From Lyophyllum atratum (Eukaryota > Basidiomycota > Agaricomycetes > Agaricales > Lyophyllaceae), in assembly GCA_014905825.1 (NCBI GenBank), contig JACGCN010000003.1, forward strand, positions 1,364,001-1,428,000: a DNA stretch of 64,000 nt. Direction: 5' to 3'. The position numbers and the translations under genes are program-made. This document shows, piece after piece, positions 50,801 through 62,735 of this stretch. Under the pieces are notes generated by a model, which did no database searches, was not told the DNA's origin, and saw only the letters and a program-made list of their open reading frames with translations. How positions within the stretch are numbered: position 1 is the first letter of the stretch; every line of letters begins with the position of its first letter.

Positions 50801-51410
50801 GACGATCATACATTATACACGACCCAATGCACATTTTCTTCAAGCTTCCAAGACCAGTTCAACGCCCCATCGAATCGTCTTTTTCGATGGTACCGGTGCT
50901 GTAAGCCATTCAAACATCTGGATTCTTTCTGGCACTTAACTTCGTGCAGGTATCGGGAGCCTGTCGGTCCCCAAGGCTCGACCCCAGAGGCGGACCCTAC
51001 AGGTATACAATCATGTCGTCTTTACTTCTACAAGCAGCTCACCCCATGATAGCCTACCTTATGGAACTCAGACATCAGTCTTCTGTTTGTGATCGTTGCA
51101 TGATGATTATTGTCGGTGCATGGTTTCGATGTGCTTACTGTGCTCGAGATCTCTGCGACGCATGCGAAGATGTTGACACTCACAACGACAAGCACGTTTT
51201 TCTGGTTTTCAAGTCGCTAGTGAGTTGTGCCTTCCTTAACTTGAGCCCTTCCCACTTATCTGGTGATCTAGGTGGATATGACTGTCTTCAAGTTAGCCCA
51301 TCTCCTTTCACTTAAAAGTGATCGTATGCTGACAATCTAATAGGAGTTTTGCGAATCTGGAGAGCCCTGACCAAAGTCCACCAGTCATCCCATATCCCGT
51401 CTATCGTTAG
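47812..51410 (+). CDS. NBR1/p62-like PB1 and ZZ zinc-finger protein
   Basis: Candidate selective-autophagy receptor. The ATG at 47812 begins a PB1 domain: LIVKCSLDSWNKKITFSSA, then after an intron FAIAYKDDDGEISTITTDPD (acidic OPCA-type motif). A long Ser-rich linker in one big exon follows. Four zinc-finger units come after it: CSEC...CSTC with a distal LCSGC (49150-49480), CSTCQAITL...CFSCPNINLCRACY (49745-49825), CAHCLLDIVGARFHCAICDS (50070-50190), and the last two ZZ-like segments VVVGIRYQCANC (50660-50700) and CDRCMMIIVGAWFRCAYCAR (51090-51150) with DLCDACE. After the last ZZ the protein ends quickly (PPVIPYPVYR, TAG 51408-51410). I see no FW/NBR1 domain or UBA domain. A SSWEDV segment followed by acidic residues could be a LIR. 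About 12 introns are present. Confidence 0.82.
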
Positions 51411-51540
51411 CACGCTCTCCTTAGTTCTCTATCGCCATATCAGCACTAGGCAGGAATAATTGGAATTTGTGATTTCACGCTCTCCTTAGTTCTCTATCGC
51501 CATATCAGCACTAGGCAGGAATAATTGGAATTTGTGATTT
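51411..51540. repeat. perfect 65-bp direct tandem duplication
   Basis: The unit beginning CACGCTCTCCTTAGTTCTCT occurs at 51411-51475 and again, without mismatch, at 51476-51540. It starts at the first base after the stop codon of the PB1/ZZ gene and ends 49 bp before the RDS3 stop codon, so it fills most of the 179-bp convergent gap and probably lies in the 3' untranslated regions of both genes. Confidence 0.95.
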
Positions 51541-51589
51541 CGACATTTATAATACATATACACACGTCTGTGAATTCGGGGAGCTATCG

Positions 51590-52186
51590 CTACCCTTTTT
51601 TGAACCCTACGTTGAATGTGAGCAAATTGAGTCAGTGAACGGACTAGAGGACGACGGACCTAAGCGCCGCCGCTCATAGAACAGGTCGGTTCTACTCGCA
51701 CCCAGATTGACAATCTTGGGGCAGCCGTCGCGATCCTTCTCCAGCCGTGTACATTCGGCGCAATAATAAGCGTCAGAAATACCTGATATTAAAGTCTCAT
51801 CAGCATATATGGCTAATCTGTAGGCAAAACTAACGCACCAGGAGAGCCACAGATTATACACCGACCCCCATAAGTTCCGAAGTTACATTCATCACAGATG
51901 CGTACCAGAGTTTCTGGCCTGACATAGGAGTCACAGACGGGACTACAGCAGAAATTTGAGATTGTTATTTGTGGAATTAAGCATGAAGACACACCATTTT
52001 CCGTCACATTTCTCGCACAGGCGACCTATGGCTGTAAGAGTCTCGTGAACGGAGTTCCACTCGAATTTGGGGAAGTAACGAACCAATGCCTGGTTGGCGC
52101 CTACACATAATCAGGTCTGGAAAGACTGTTGAGCATTGCTACACGCTTATAGAAGAACTGCGCTGACCAGGATGATGCTTCGACAT
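51590..52186 (-). CDS. RDS3: splicing factor RDS3/PHF5A (SF3b subunit)
   Basis: Small zinc-knot protein of the SF3b complex in U2 snRNP, which contacts the branch site. The ATG at 52186 opens MSKHHP. Exons then give [75 protein letters not shown] and [20 protein letters not shown]. These form the CxxC pairs of the family almost without change. A final 53-nt intron (51607-51659) has to be removed to reach the proper end LGFKKG with TAG at 51590-51592; without it the frame reads through to an unrelated tail at 51607. Five introns in a gene of about 110 codons is very dense. The position of the ZnF cysteines and the length match the family. This small gene is easily missed or mis-ended by gene finders. 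Confidence 0.93.
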
Positions 52187-52406
52187 GACAGTTGACGATG
52201 AAGAACGGTTGTGTACCTCTGCTTGGTCAGCCGGCATAACTTTATCTCAAGTCCGAGTCGTTGTACTCACTTGCTTGTAACAGCTCTTGATACATAAAGT
52301 CGATTCTATTTACTTCATTACAGTACTAGTCCACAGGTTCTACTATCGAACATAGCACAAAATGGGGAACGATTCCAATAAAGGATGAATAGGGATGAAT
52401 ATGGGA

Positions 52407-55400
52407 TTAGGATAAATGGAAGCTCCCGACTCCTTCTTGGATAGCAACGCGTAATTTCTCTCTCATCACTGCCTTTGTACTATACTCCGGCAACTTGAGA
52501 TAGTTGACGCATGTCATCACACTCGGGAGGTAGTCATCCGCCGTGAAAGGTGCCTCATGCGGCTTGCGTACCACCGTCAGTAGGGGGTTCAAACCACGGA
52601 AACCTATGTTATCTACGCGTTAACCTCATAGTCAATGTGATAATGAAAAAGATGCTAACCGCCAATGGGTAACTTCGGGCTGCCAGTAATGAACTGCAAA
52701 AACGCGCGCCGCGTGGAAGGGTCATACGTCGAGATAATTTCCACAAGATCCCGGATCGCTCGGCTTTCGACATTAAACCCATGGTCAGCCTTCAGAGCCT
52801 CAACGAGTGCTATTAAACGGGCGTTAGATGATTGTAACCCAGATATGGCTATGCTTACTTTCAGCACTCCAGTCTTCGTCAGAATTTCCGAACAGCATAA
52901 CCAGCTCGTCTGCAGAAAATGCCTGCAGATCCGTGATGGGAAACACCTTCGAAAAACCATCTTTGAAAGCTTTGGCTTGTATGTCTGCGCCCTTGCCTAG
53001 TATGGCATCTAAGACTGCGTTGACGTATTCGTCTACGTTCTCCGATGTCACAGCAATATCCCTTCCACCAGGCTAGTATAAAACCGGTCAGACAGTTTAT
53101 ATATCATGACGAACATAACCCACCTTAAGTTCAATATCATAACCAGGAACGGTGAAGTCAAGTGCGAGATCTTCTATCGAAACTGATTCCACCATCGCAA
53201 CCTTCCGCGAAAGCTTTGTTCTCAGGTCAGCCTCAGCACTGCCACTGAACAAATTTAGCGAACCTTATCATTTTGACTTTTTGCAGCGACTATGCTTTGT
53301 ATCTTTTCTAAGGACTTAGCAAGATCGATATCGACCAGCTGATGCAAAGCTATGATTAGTGATGATCATCAAGCACCCAAGCGATAGAACTGACCTTTAG
53401 TGACGCAACAGTGACAGGGACTTCCTCGCCAAGCACTAGTTTGAGGAAAACCTTGTTGAAGGTCAAGTCGATGATACGAGAGTCAAGCATTGCTTTGGCA
53501 ACGAATTGGCCGATCACTCGGAGGAGGTGGGTTCGTTTCCTGCATAAAGTATCACGTAGTGTTCAGATCCAACGACAGAAGACTTACTGTCCGCCGTCAC
53601 TCGCAACATCTTCGGAACTGAGGGGTGCCGGGTACAAGCCACTGGGATGGCCCACATAAGAGCTGGAGCCTGACGCATCGGTATCTCTCCATATTTTGAG
53701 ATCTTTCCTCGCGAACTCTTTCGAGACCAAGGAATAGAATTCCAAAGTCGGTCCCAGCCCGGTTCCAACTTCTTCAAAATATTCGACCTCGAGGATCGAT
53801 GACGAAGACCCGTAAAGCTCGAAAACTTTCACAGCCGATTCCAAGAGGTGCTTGCGAGAGATCCTGACTTTCTGTCGTTGCAGGCGACCAAGGAAGCCGA
53901 TGCCTTCGTCCCTCCGAGAGCTATCCTGGGCACGAGTTTGTTGACTTTGCCATTTCAGGATGAGGCGGGCATATCCGAAGGACGTAGATTGCAGGAAGTT
54001 GTAGCGGGTGGCAAACGGGAAGACGAAAGGGAAATGTTGAGGCAAGTCCAAGGCCCAGTCAGGAAGACAAGAGCTGCGACATATGTCTCAGTAAATATAG
54101 CTCCTCGGCAGGATTTGTAGCTTACCTTGCAACAATCATGGGCTCTTCCAACTGGCGCGTCAGTTTAGCCGTCAATTTGTTATTGACAAATGCTGATTCT
54201 GGCAGGTTACGCTTATCTCCCGAATAAACAGATCGTTCGGCCTCCAACGTGTTCAACTGATGTAGGGCACGAAGTAGACGCAAGATTTTAGCATAGGGAG
54301 CATCTTCAGGAAGTGACGACAGGCTTGGGCTTGGTGAGCGGTTCTTGGTAGTGGTCTCCACTCCATCTCCACGGGCTACAACAAAAGAATGGTCACCATT
54401 TGAGCATGAACAGACGTAGCAAAACATACAATCAGCGGAGGGAGCTGGGCCAGAGACTTTCTTGAACTTGATCGTATAGACGCCTTGCCAAATCATACTA
54501 GGCGGGAATGCACTGCCTGTTTTCTTGCGCATCTCATGCTGGTGAATCGCACCATAGATAGTCAAATCCAGCGGCAGAATGTGATCGTCCATAGAAAACT
54601 CGAGGTGCCAGTCGGTAGGCTTGGCTTTCAGGGCGGCAGCGTACGATGCCCTTGTAGATAACGATGCTCGAGGATTAAGATGCGAGGGGCCATCCTTGGC
54701 AGCGGAGTTCGGCGTAGCAACACGGGTTCCGTCTGGTGTTTGTGCTTCCACCTTCGATCCATCTTGCAAGACATTATTAAACGACTGGGTTAAAAGAAAG
54801 TGTAGGACTTACCGTCTGCGACTGAGAGCATGACAGTCTTCTCCGAAACAGATTGATCAGGATCTACTTCATCATCGTCAAAGACATCTGCGTCGAGTTC
54901 CTCGTCGTCTGTGAAGTCTGCCTGAAGCTCGGAATCTACGACAGTTTCGCTAGGTGCTGCTTCTACGGCGGATGGGCCTGCATCAGCTGTCGTCTGCAGC
55001 TTCGTTATACTGCTTCCTGATGCCTCCGGAACAGGTGCTGGCGGATCGGTATCCATGCTTGTCCCCTCAGCCACAGGACCACCATTTTTAGCGCTTAATC
55101 GCTGACTCCGTCGTCGGCCGACCGTTAACCCAGAAGTTGCTGCATCTGAGCTACTCTCAGCAGCAGGGGCCACAGGAGGCTGTGAGGGTTGTGCAAGATC
55201 ACCAGAGCCAGGTCGTGGACCTGATCCACTGAAGCCTGAAGCTGCTAAGGCTGCGAGCATTCCGTGCAAACGAGAGCCGCTATTGAGAAGTCCAGCAACA
55301 CGAGGTCTAAGATAATCATGCAAGGCTTGGAATGTGGCGATTGCGTGAATAGACACGACGATGTTGTGGAGGTTCCGCGGGACTTCTGGGTCGTCCCCCG

Positions 55401-58400
55401 CTACTAGACGAAGCCGCAGTTGGCGCGCCAACAAGGAAGGTGAACTCCGCTTAGAATCTAAAGAATATAATTAGTAATTTTGAAATAGATCACAAGGGAC
55501 AGGACATACCATCGACTCCTTGAGCTACAGTGACGACGTCAAATGATTCCATCCGTGTTAGACTCTCCTGCAATTTCTTGACAAGAGTGGTGAAGGGCGA
55601 TTGAGTACCGGTGAAGCCTTTCGTTCGGCGGCCACTAAATGCCTCTAGCAGTAATTCTTGGCGCCTCTTTAGATCGGCTGTGGCAGACACATATGTAACT
55701 CCTCAACGAATCAGTTCGAATAAAAACTCACGGCTTCGAGTTGGATCAGTTGCGAAGTGAAGCAACCCTTCCACAACACCGCTTTGCAGCAGTTCAAAGC
55801 TGGAGACAGAAGTATGGGGAGATGCAAAAAGTTCGGCGAGCGACCGTAGTGCATCAAACAATTCTTTCTCGGTCGCTGTAGGAGAAGAAATACGATCGAC
55901 CAAAGGACGAAGGGCGGCGAAAGCATTATCGTCTCCGTTCTCTGTGTCGCTGGACAGGTACTTGAATTGAATAACTCGAGCCCGTAGAGTAATCGCATCC
56001 TCGGGTTCCAGGGATAAGGACGACAGCTTCTTGAATCCGGGGATGGAGGCTCCAGATATCGTAGGAGCGGGAGATGTACTCCCAGACTCAGTTGAAGGGG
56101 TTTCCGATGCTTCTTTGTCCTTGTCCTTATCCTTCGATTTAGCGGATGTGACAGTCCTTGCAGCTAACGCTTCTATCTCATGGAAAACGCCCTCTCTGCG
56201 GAAAGTCGGCTTATAGAGCAGAGGGACCTTCGTCAGGAGCAAATCGACCAGTTGGAGGGCACCGATGACGAGGGACGGATGATCCTTGGACGAAAGAATC
56301 GACGAGGCAAAGCTTGCGACAGGCACGAACTAAAAGAAAATTAGAAAGTGACCCAGAAGAACTGAGATCCAATGACTATACCGTCAGAACTCGCTTCAAC
56401 CCGTCCGCATCAAGAAAGCTGACAGCCTTCAGCAACCCGGTCAATGTCTTGACCCTGACTGGTGTAATCACACTCGCAGCATAAACATCGATAAGGATCG
56501 GGACCATGAGCTGCATGAAACGGCCGACAACAACCGTTTTTGAGCGCAAGACTTCCGTTCGGTCCAAGACCACCAACGGTGCGGGTGCGGCTGTCACCGA
56601 CTCTCCAGCTACGTCTCCACTGGGCGTCTCCGCAGTCGCAACCTCTGGAGAAGGCGCATCCGCGGGTGTACCGGTCGCCACGACTATCCCAGCAGCAACA
56701 AAAGGCGCATGGGCGGCTTGTCGTGCCGCGGCTCTGTCCGCTTTCGCTTTCGACTTGACCATACGAGTCAACGACTTTTCCGTATACCCTTTGTGATCAA
56801 ATACTCCATCTGTGCGATTTTTAGTGGTTGTAGATGGGTATTGCTATAGAAATTGTCATACCTTTGGGTAAAGGAGGCATCAACTCCGAAATGAGGCTCA
56901 ACGCTTCTTCGACTTGATCTTTGGGCCGATGAGCTAAATTCTCCATAACAGTCATATCAGCAAGCCCGCCTCCCAAACCATGACTATCGCTTGGAGTATC
57001 TTCCTCCGCGCCAACCGAAGGTAGGACCCCAGTGAGGATTTGGTATAGAGTTTCGACAATGTCGGCTTCCAGCAGGGCTACAGTAATTTTTGGACTGGCC
57101 CGGGCTGATGTCGCCAACGCACGTAAGAGTAGTGTATATGTGTTCGGCGCAATCAGCGGGGAGCCACCTGCTGGGAGAAGAAGTTGATTGACAGCTCGTA
57201 TGAGGTCCGTGTCAACGAGGGCCTCCAGATTCTCCGTGGATGCGCGATAATAGGAGTCTACGACGCGAATGACACATAGACACGCAAATTCGACGAGTCT
57301 CTGATCAGAGTAAGTCAGGCAGCTCCGGATTATTGGCCAAACGCCCTTGATCATCGGGAAGTGCTCCGTTGCAACATTGCGACAACAGTTGGACGCAGCC
57401 TGTAGAGCTGTGCGTTGAACTGCAATGGAGAAGAAGTCCAAGTAGTTGAGCAGGGCGGCAAGGCCACCTTCGCGAACGATTGAACTCGGGAATTCTTCTG
57501 AAATTTTCTCCATCGTCTGAAGAGCATGTAAGGAAACATGTATACGGAAGGGCCTAGGTACTCACGCTCAGAGTTTGCTCAGCGAGATCAATGTAGGAAA
57601 TTTCGATCAACTTGCTGCAAAGGACTGGTATCGCCCCATGATATACAACGGTATGAGCGACGCCGGGGAGTGCTTCCATGAGGTTCGCCAAGCAGCGGCA
57701 AGCAAGTACTTGTGCTTCGAGGTTTTCGTCGCCTTGATAGGTATTTCCGGTACTCATGGCCAGCGCAGCAGCGAGGGCGGCATCTTCGCCCTGCTCGGGT
57801 TGATCTTCGTCACCTTCGTCATCTTCGTCTTCATCAGCACCACGGCCTCCCAGGATCTTGACCAGTTCCCGAACAAATTGCTCGACTTGAAATGAACCAG
57901 CAAGAGTATCCTCGGTACTGATGCTCAGCAATTCGCTAAGCTCTTGTAGAGTGACCAGCCGGGTCGTCGGGTCAGCTGTAGTCTTGATGTTGTTCAGCAT
58001 CGTCTTGAGGCGAGATGAAAGGGACATCATGTAGGAACCAAACTGCCGATAATCCCCAAAAATAGCCATCGCTGCAGAAGCGTCCATACCTCCTGGGATG
58101 GGAGGGCCATCACTAGATGGCATAGCTGCGTCACCTTCGCCTTCATCACCTTCATCATCATCCCCTTCATCGTCATCTTCATCATGTCCTTCACCGAGTT
58201 CTCCTGTTCCTGGCTCTTCATCATTCTCATTGGTGCATCCTTCAAGTTCAGAGCCTTCATGTTTATAATCTCCATCCAACATCTCAACGTCTTCGTCTTC
58301 GATCCTGGAGGAGCTGGCAACGGATATCTTGGACTTGACTGACGCCATCTTGTCCCTGGCAGATGTTCTATGCCATACACAGAGCTCATCAGGGTCTGAA

Positions 58401-59056
58401 GAAGAGGAATTTGATAACCAACGTACCTTGTTTTGCGAGGCATAGTGGACTGGGTGTTTGATCGGAGGGAGTAAGAAGTTTTTTGGCGCTTGGAGGATGG
58501 GCTTAAGGTATCTTCTTCGTCGGAGGCGAGTTCTGGAGCAGCACGTTTCTTGCCCTTCGGGTCTGAGACGGGTTCGATGATGGTCAAGGGAGTAGAGGTA
58601 GACAAGGTGCTTCGGCGGGTTCTACGACAGATTTCCCTGATTAGTGTTCTCATACTCCAAGTGGCAATCGATGGCAACTGACCGTTTGGTGGTGCGGGAT
58701 GCGGATTCTTCGGGTGTATCGTTCGCCTTTGCTTTTCCTTTTCCTGGGAGTCCTTCGCGGGAGCGTTTAGATTTGGAGTTTGTAGCACGAGTGGTCCGGG
58801 GAAGAACAGGGTCAGTCAGCGGTGCCGAGGATGTTGAGGGAAGTTGTGGGTCTTGGATAGTCGAGTCACGGTCGTTGTCGTTGGGCTTTGCTTTCGACTT
58901 GGACTTCTGCTTTGCTGCCTTGACTCTTGCACTAGAGCGCAATGTCTTGGAATCAGGAGAAACGGCGTCGGAGGGGTCTTGGTCAGAGAGTTTGGTTGTG
59001 GTGTCTGCACTGGCACTGCTGGTGGCTTCTTGATAATGGATAGGTTGTAAGTCCAT
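52407..59056 (-). CDS. UFD4: HECT E3 ubiquitin ligase, UFD4/TRIP12 type
   Basis: Large HECT ligase of the ubiquitin-fusion-degradation and N-degron pathways. The ATG at 59056 opens [20 protein letters not shown] in a Ser/Lys-rich disordered region with NLS-like KGKKRAAPE and KRQKTS. An acidic segment (58130-58250) and armadillo-type repeats follow ([20 protein letters not shown] near 57920-57985, [20 protein letters not shown] near 57415-57475, [18 protein letters not shown] near 57230-57285), as in TRIP12. The HECT domain fills the 3' part: [20 protein letters not shown] near 53730-53795, [14 protein letters not shown] near 52560-52600, and [16 protein letters not shown] with the catalytic cysteine codon at 52509-52511. 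It ends GSFHLS at the stop 52407-52409. About 13 introns; roughly 1,900-2,000 residues, closer to TRIP12 than to yeast Ufd4. Confidence 0.92.
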
Positions 59057-59206
59057 TTAGTACATGCCCCAAGCCATCGATTCTGGGTCTCTGAGCGTAG
59101 AAAGAGGATGCAGACGTCGAGCCTGTGAGGTTGCGGAACACGCACAACTTGCTCGACAATCTCGTCTTAGGTAAGCAGTGGCGTCGATTGACTCCAATTA
59201 CACATT

Positions 59207-61184
59207 CTACATACTCGATTCCCGTAAAATTTCTTCGACGCTTTGCACAAAAATGCTAGCGATCTTCTCAACTTCTTCCTTCGTTACAATGTACGCAGGT
59301 GCCAGGATAATATGATCTCCTTTGGTTCCTTCCAAGTTAGACCCGCCGACCATTCCCATAACGACAAGACTGTTCTCAAGAGCACGAGCCTGGACACGCA
59401 TCGCGAACCGATTTCCTTTGAAATCCAAGTTCTTTGCATCAGAAAAGTCGAACTCTACGGCCCAAAAACCACCTCCGCCACGGATATCAAATGTGTAAGG
59501 AGCTGCCAGGGCATTGGGTCCTCGCAAGCCCTTCTGCAGCAAGGATTCTAGGAAATATGAGAACACTGGTAGAATAATATCATTGAAACGTCTCACCCAA
59601 ATATGCTCCTTGCTGCCGAATGTTTTCCAGAAGATTCTCCGAATTGATTACTCCCTGAACTGCGAGGGCTGCCGCACAGGCGAGGGGTTGGCCCTAGAGA
59701 TGTCAGCATTCCATACTTTCCTCGAGTCGTCTAAGTACCTGATAAGTGTGTCCGTGCTTCCAGAATCCAGAGCCATCTCGGATGCCGTCCGCAACCTTCT
59801 TGGACATGAGGATGGCGCCAATAGTGGCATAGCTAGAGGACAGATCAATCAACGTGAAGGAATTCTACTTGGGACCTGCTTACCCTCCACCTAAACCTTT
59901 GGCGATGGCTTGAATATCAGGCTGGAGGATGTCAAACACAGGTTTATTGAAGATCTGGGACAACGTACTGCCACACCATCTCCAAAGGACTCCCATGCAT
60001 GCAATGTCCCCATGCCTGGGAGTAAACTCAGACCACTGACCATGGTTTGATGGGAGCTCTACTTACGGCCCATTCCACTCATAACCTGAATTGGGGAAAG
60101 AATTGATTTAGGTTTATGATGAAGATTCAAGGGACTAACCTCATCAAGGATGAACAGCGCGCCATACTTGTCGCAAACCGACTTCATAGCTTCAGGAATT
60201 TGAGGTGAGGCAGTGATAAAACTGAACGACTGCGAGGAGCCTTACCCTTGAAATAACCTTTCGGAGCGGGCACAACACCGGTGGTGGCCCCTACAACGGT
60301 CTCCGCAACGACTAGGATTGCAGTTGAACGTCGTACCCTCCAAGTATCCAGGTGGGAACTTACATCCAATGACAGTGTCAGGACCCAAGGCAATGAATTT
60401 ATCTTCCAGTTCCTGCCTCAGGCGCTCGACGTATTGCTCTTCTGTCTCATCAGCTTTCTGGAAACGTTTCGCGTAGGCTGGTGAAACATGATGGAAATGT
60501 TTAGTGTCAAGCTGCTCCAGGTACGGTGCACGTCGAGCAGGGTGATATGCAAGAGACAACGTCGCTAACGAGTTTCCATGGAATGACAACTGACGCGCGA
60601 TGAACTTCGTACGCTGCGGCTGTCCGATTTCACCATAGTACTATGCAATAGGTCAGATCGTAGATAAGAACAGCACAGCACAAAGTATGCACTTGTATGG
60701 CGAGTTTAATGACGCTCTCCATGGCCTCAGTGCCTAAGAAGGGAGACAAAGCGTGAATTTCATGTTAGGGGAATCACCTGGACATGCATGTACCTCCAGA
60801 TGTAAATCCGCAAAGCTCAAAGGCGCCATTGCTGCTGGCAATCAGGTGTTTTGCCAGCTCTTCCGCAGGTTGGTTCGACAATTGCATGTTATAGACATCT
60901 AAGAGAAAAGGAGATGAATCTAAGTGAGATGATTGACAAGAGAACTGGGACTTACAGGTCACTTTATCGACTTGATCCTTGATCGCTTGCAGTACCTTGG
61001 GATGGCTGCTGCCAACGCAGACCACAGCGGCTCCCCCAACGGCATCGATCGCCTTCCTTCCATCTTCGAGATTTATATAGATGCCCTCTGCGCTTGTCGC
61101 CACAGGGGGTATCCATGGGGTCCTGTGAAGAATCGCAGTTGGTCGCCGTTGTGTGCTTGCGGGGATATTCGAGTGGGCAGCCAT
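59207..61184 (-). CDS. class III PLP-dependent aminotransferase
   Basis: Fold type I, class III (omega) aminotransferase; the family moves amino groups from omega-amino acids, ornithine or GABA-like donors to oxoacids. I take the ATG at 61184 (MAAHSNIPASTQRRPTAILH). Conserved blocks: AAVVCVGSSHPKVLQAIKDQ near 60980-61035, ELCGFTSGGTEAMES near 60770-60820 across an intron, FIARQLSFHGNSLATLSLAY near 60550-60600, ALFILDEVMSGMGRMG near 60000-60160 with the cofactor-binding Asp, and DIQAIAKGLGGGYATIGAIL near 59880-59925 with the PLP lysine. The C-terminal domain includes FDIRGGGGFWAVEFDFSD near 59440-59495. The stop is TAG at 59207-59209. About nine introns. An upstream in-frame ATG at 61283 would add 33 residues containing a Ser-Leu repeat. 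Substrate not determinable. Confidence 0.88.
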
Positions 61185-61203
61185 AGCGGGTATAACAGCA
61201 AGA

Positions 61204-61225
61204 GATAGTGATAGTGATAGTGATA
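61204..61225. repeat. GATAGT microsatellite
   Basis: Three and a half perfect copies of the hexamer GATAGT just upstream of the aminotransferase ATG. Read on the coding strand it encodes alternating Ser-Leu in the frame that joins the ATG at 61283 to the aminotransferase. It is probably 5' untranslated. Confidence 0.85.
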
Positions 61226-62090
61226 TTACCCACGGGCGGTCCCGACGAGGAACATGTGGGGGTTCCGTGCTACGTACATGCATCAATGTACGCTACGGGT
61301 GCAGGCCAACCATTGCCGCTATGATATACGGAATCGCACGGGTTAGCTAACCTACACGGTATTCATTGAGGCAGATGCGGATGTTGGATGACCGATAGTA
61401 CCGAAGAATTGGGAGTGGTGGAAAGAATTGGAAAGTGATCAGGGGTAACGGTGAGATGAAAGTGATGTGGAGATGGAAGAACTAAAATAACCACATAGGA
61501 GGAGGAAGAGGACTTTATTATACTGACGTAGTCGCCAATTGGGACCACGAATTTGACATGGGCGTGTTAGTAAGGGCGGTGATGGCCCAAACTCGATCGA
61601 CAGCAGTCCCCGGCCCCCGTGGCAGGACAGTACGGGTAAAACCCTGTGGGAGCCCGGCAGCAGTTCCCTGCATACCGAACATAACTCCCCGACTTCCAGG
61701 ACCGCCATCAATGAGAATGTTCGTCGTCCCTAGGAGTTGGTACGAAAAGACCAAGAGCACAGATTACGGTCGTTGAGGATCAGGTGGATGACAGCGGGTA
61801 CGTGGGCAGAGTGGTACGGAAGATCAAGTTTGTAGATAAATCGTCAAGATTGCAGAAAGGGAATCACGTCGAAAAGGGGGCCGGAGGGCAGAATGACCGC
61901 GACAGCCAAATAGGCATAAGTGTCATGCTCCAAGAAATTTCAACAAAAGCGGCGCAGTCGATACGATCACTAGATATAGGTACGACCGGTGGCAATGTGG
62001 TGAAGTTGTTCAATGGCAAGGCGGTGATCAGAGAGTGTGTTTGCAATAGCAAGCATGAATCTTCGGTACTTGACGGTCAATATTCCTGTC

Positions 62091-62735
62091 TCAGTGAATA
62101 GGGGATGCAGCACACAACGAGCTCAGATGTGCAACATGCAGCATAGAAAAGAATGCTGAATGCGCTCGAGATCGCGGAGACTGGAGTCCAACGTTATCAA
62201 TTCGTCGGCACACCCGGACATCAGGTGTGGGTCCACAAGTGGGTCCAGAGATACTCCGTGCAGCGGATGCGGGTATTTGGTAGGGAATATGGTTATGGCA
62301 GCAGTGATGCATATGTTACATGGTCGATAAGGTTCTAGTACTTGCACGAGTAGAGTAAGGTCCTGCCGCAGCCCACTAGGACGATTCATGACGCCGATAA
62401 CCATATGACTGATGAAGCACCAGCAACAGTAGATGATGTCGTCAGCCGTCTCGACACGGGAAATGGGATATGTGATTTGATAGTGTTACACTCAAAGTTG
62501 ATAGTGGGCATAGGCCCTCTATGGGATCCATCGGTGTAGGCACACGAGTTGGGTAGACGGGAATGGTTGCGGCAGTAGTGACAGTAGTGACGTAGGCGCG
62601 AGACAAACAGGGCAGCGGAAGTCGATATGCTACATGCTTGATGAGGATGGAATCTTTGCACAAACAGAGTGTGCATGTGGAGCCCTGGTAAGATCCTGCC
62701 ATAGCCCACTAGGACAAGTTCATGATGCTGGTAAA
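62091..62735. repeat. degenerate direct duplication of about 300 bp
   Basis: Segments at about 62200-62399 and about 62500-62735 align in the same orientation with many substitutions and small indels. On the minus strand both keep a short Thr/Pro-rich reading (ITAAITIFPTKYPHP against VTTAATIPVYPTRVPTP). The identity is too low to call a recent event. Confidence 0.5.

Noticed and set aside
51607..51655. Ser-rich C-terminal extension of RDS3
   Set aside because: A GT-AG intron at 51607-51659 removes it and gives the family terminus LGFKKG.
61784..62101. 105-codon plus-strand frame in the gene-poor region
   Set aside because: It begins with GTG rather than ATG and has no family similarity or supporting splice pattern.
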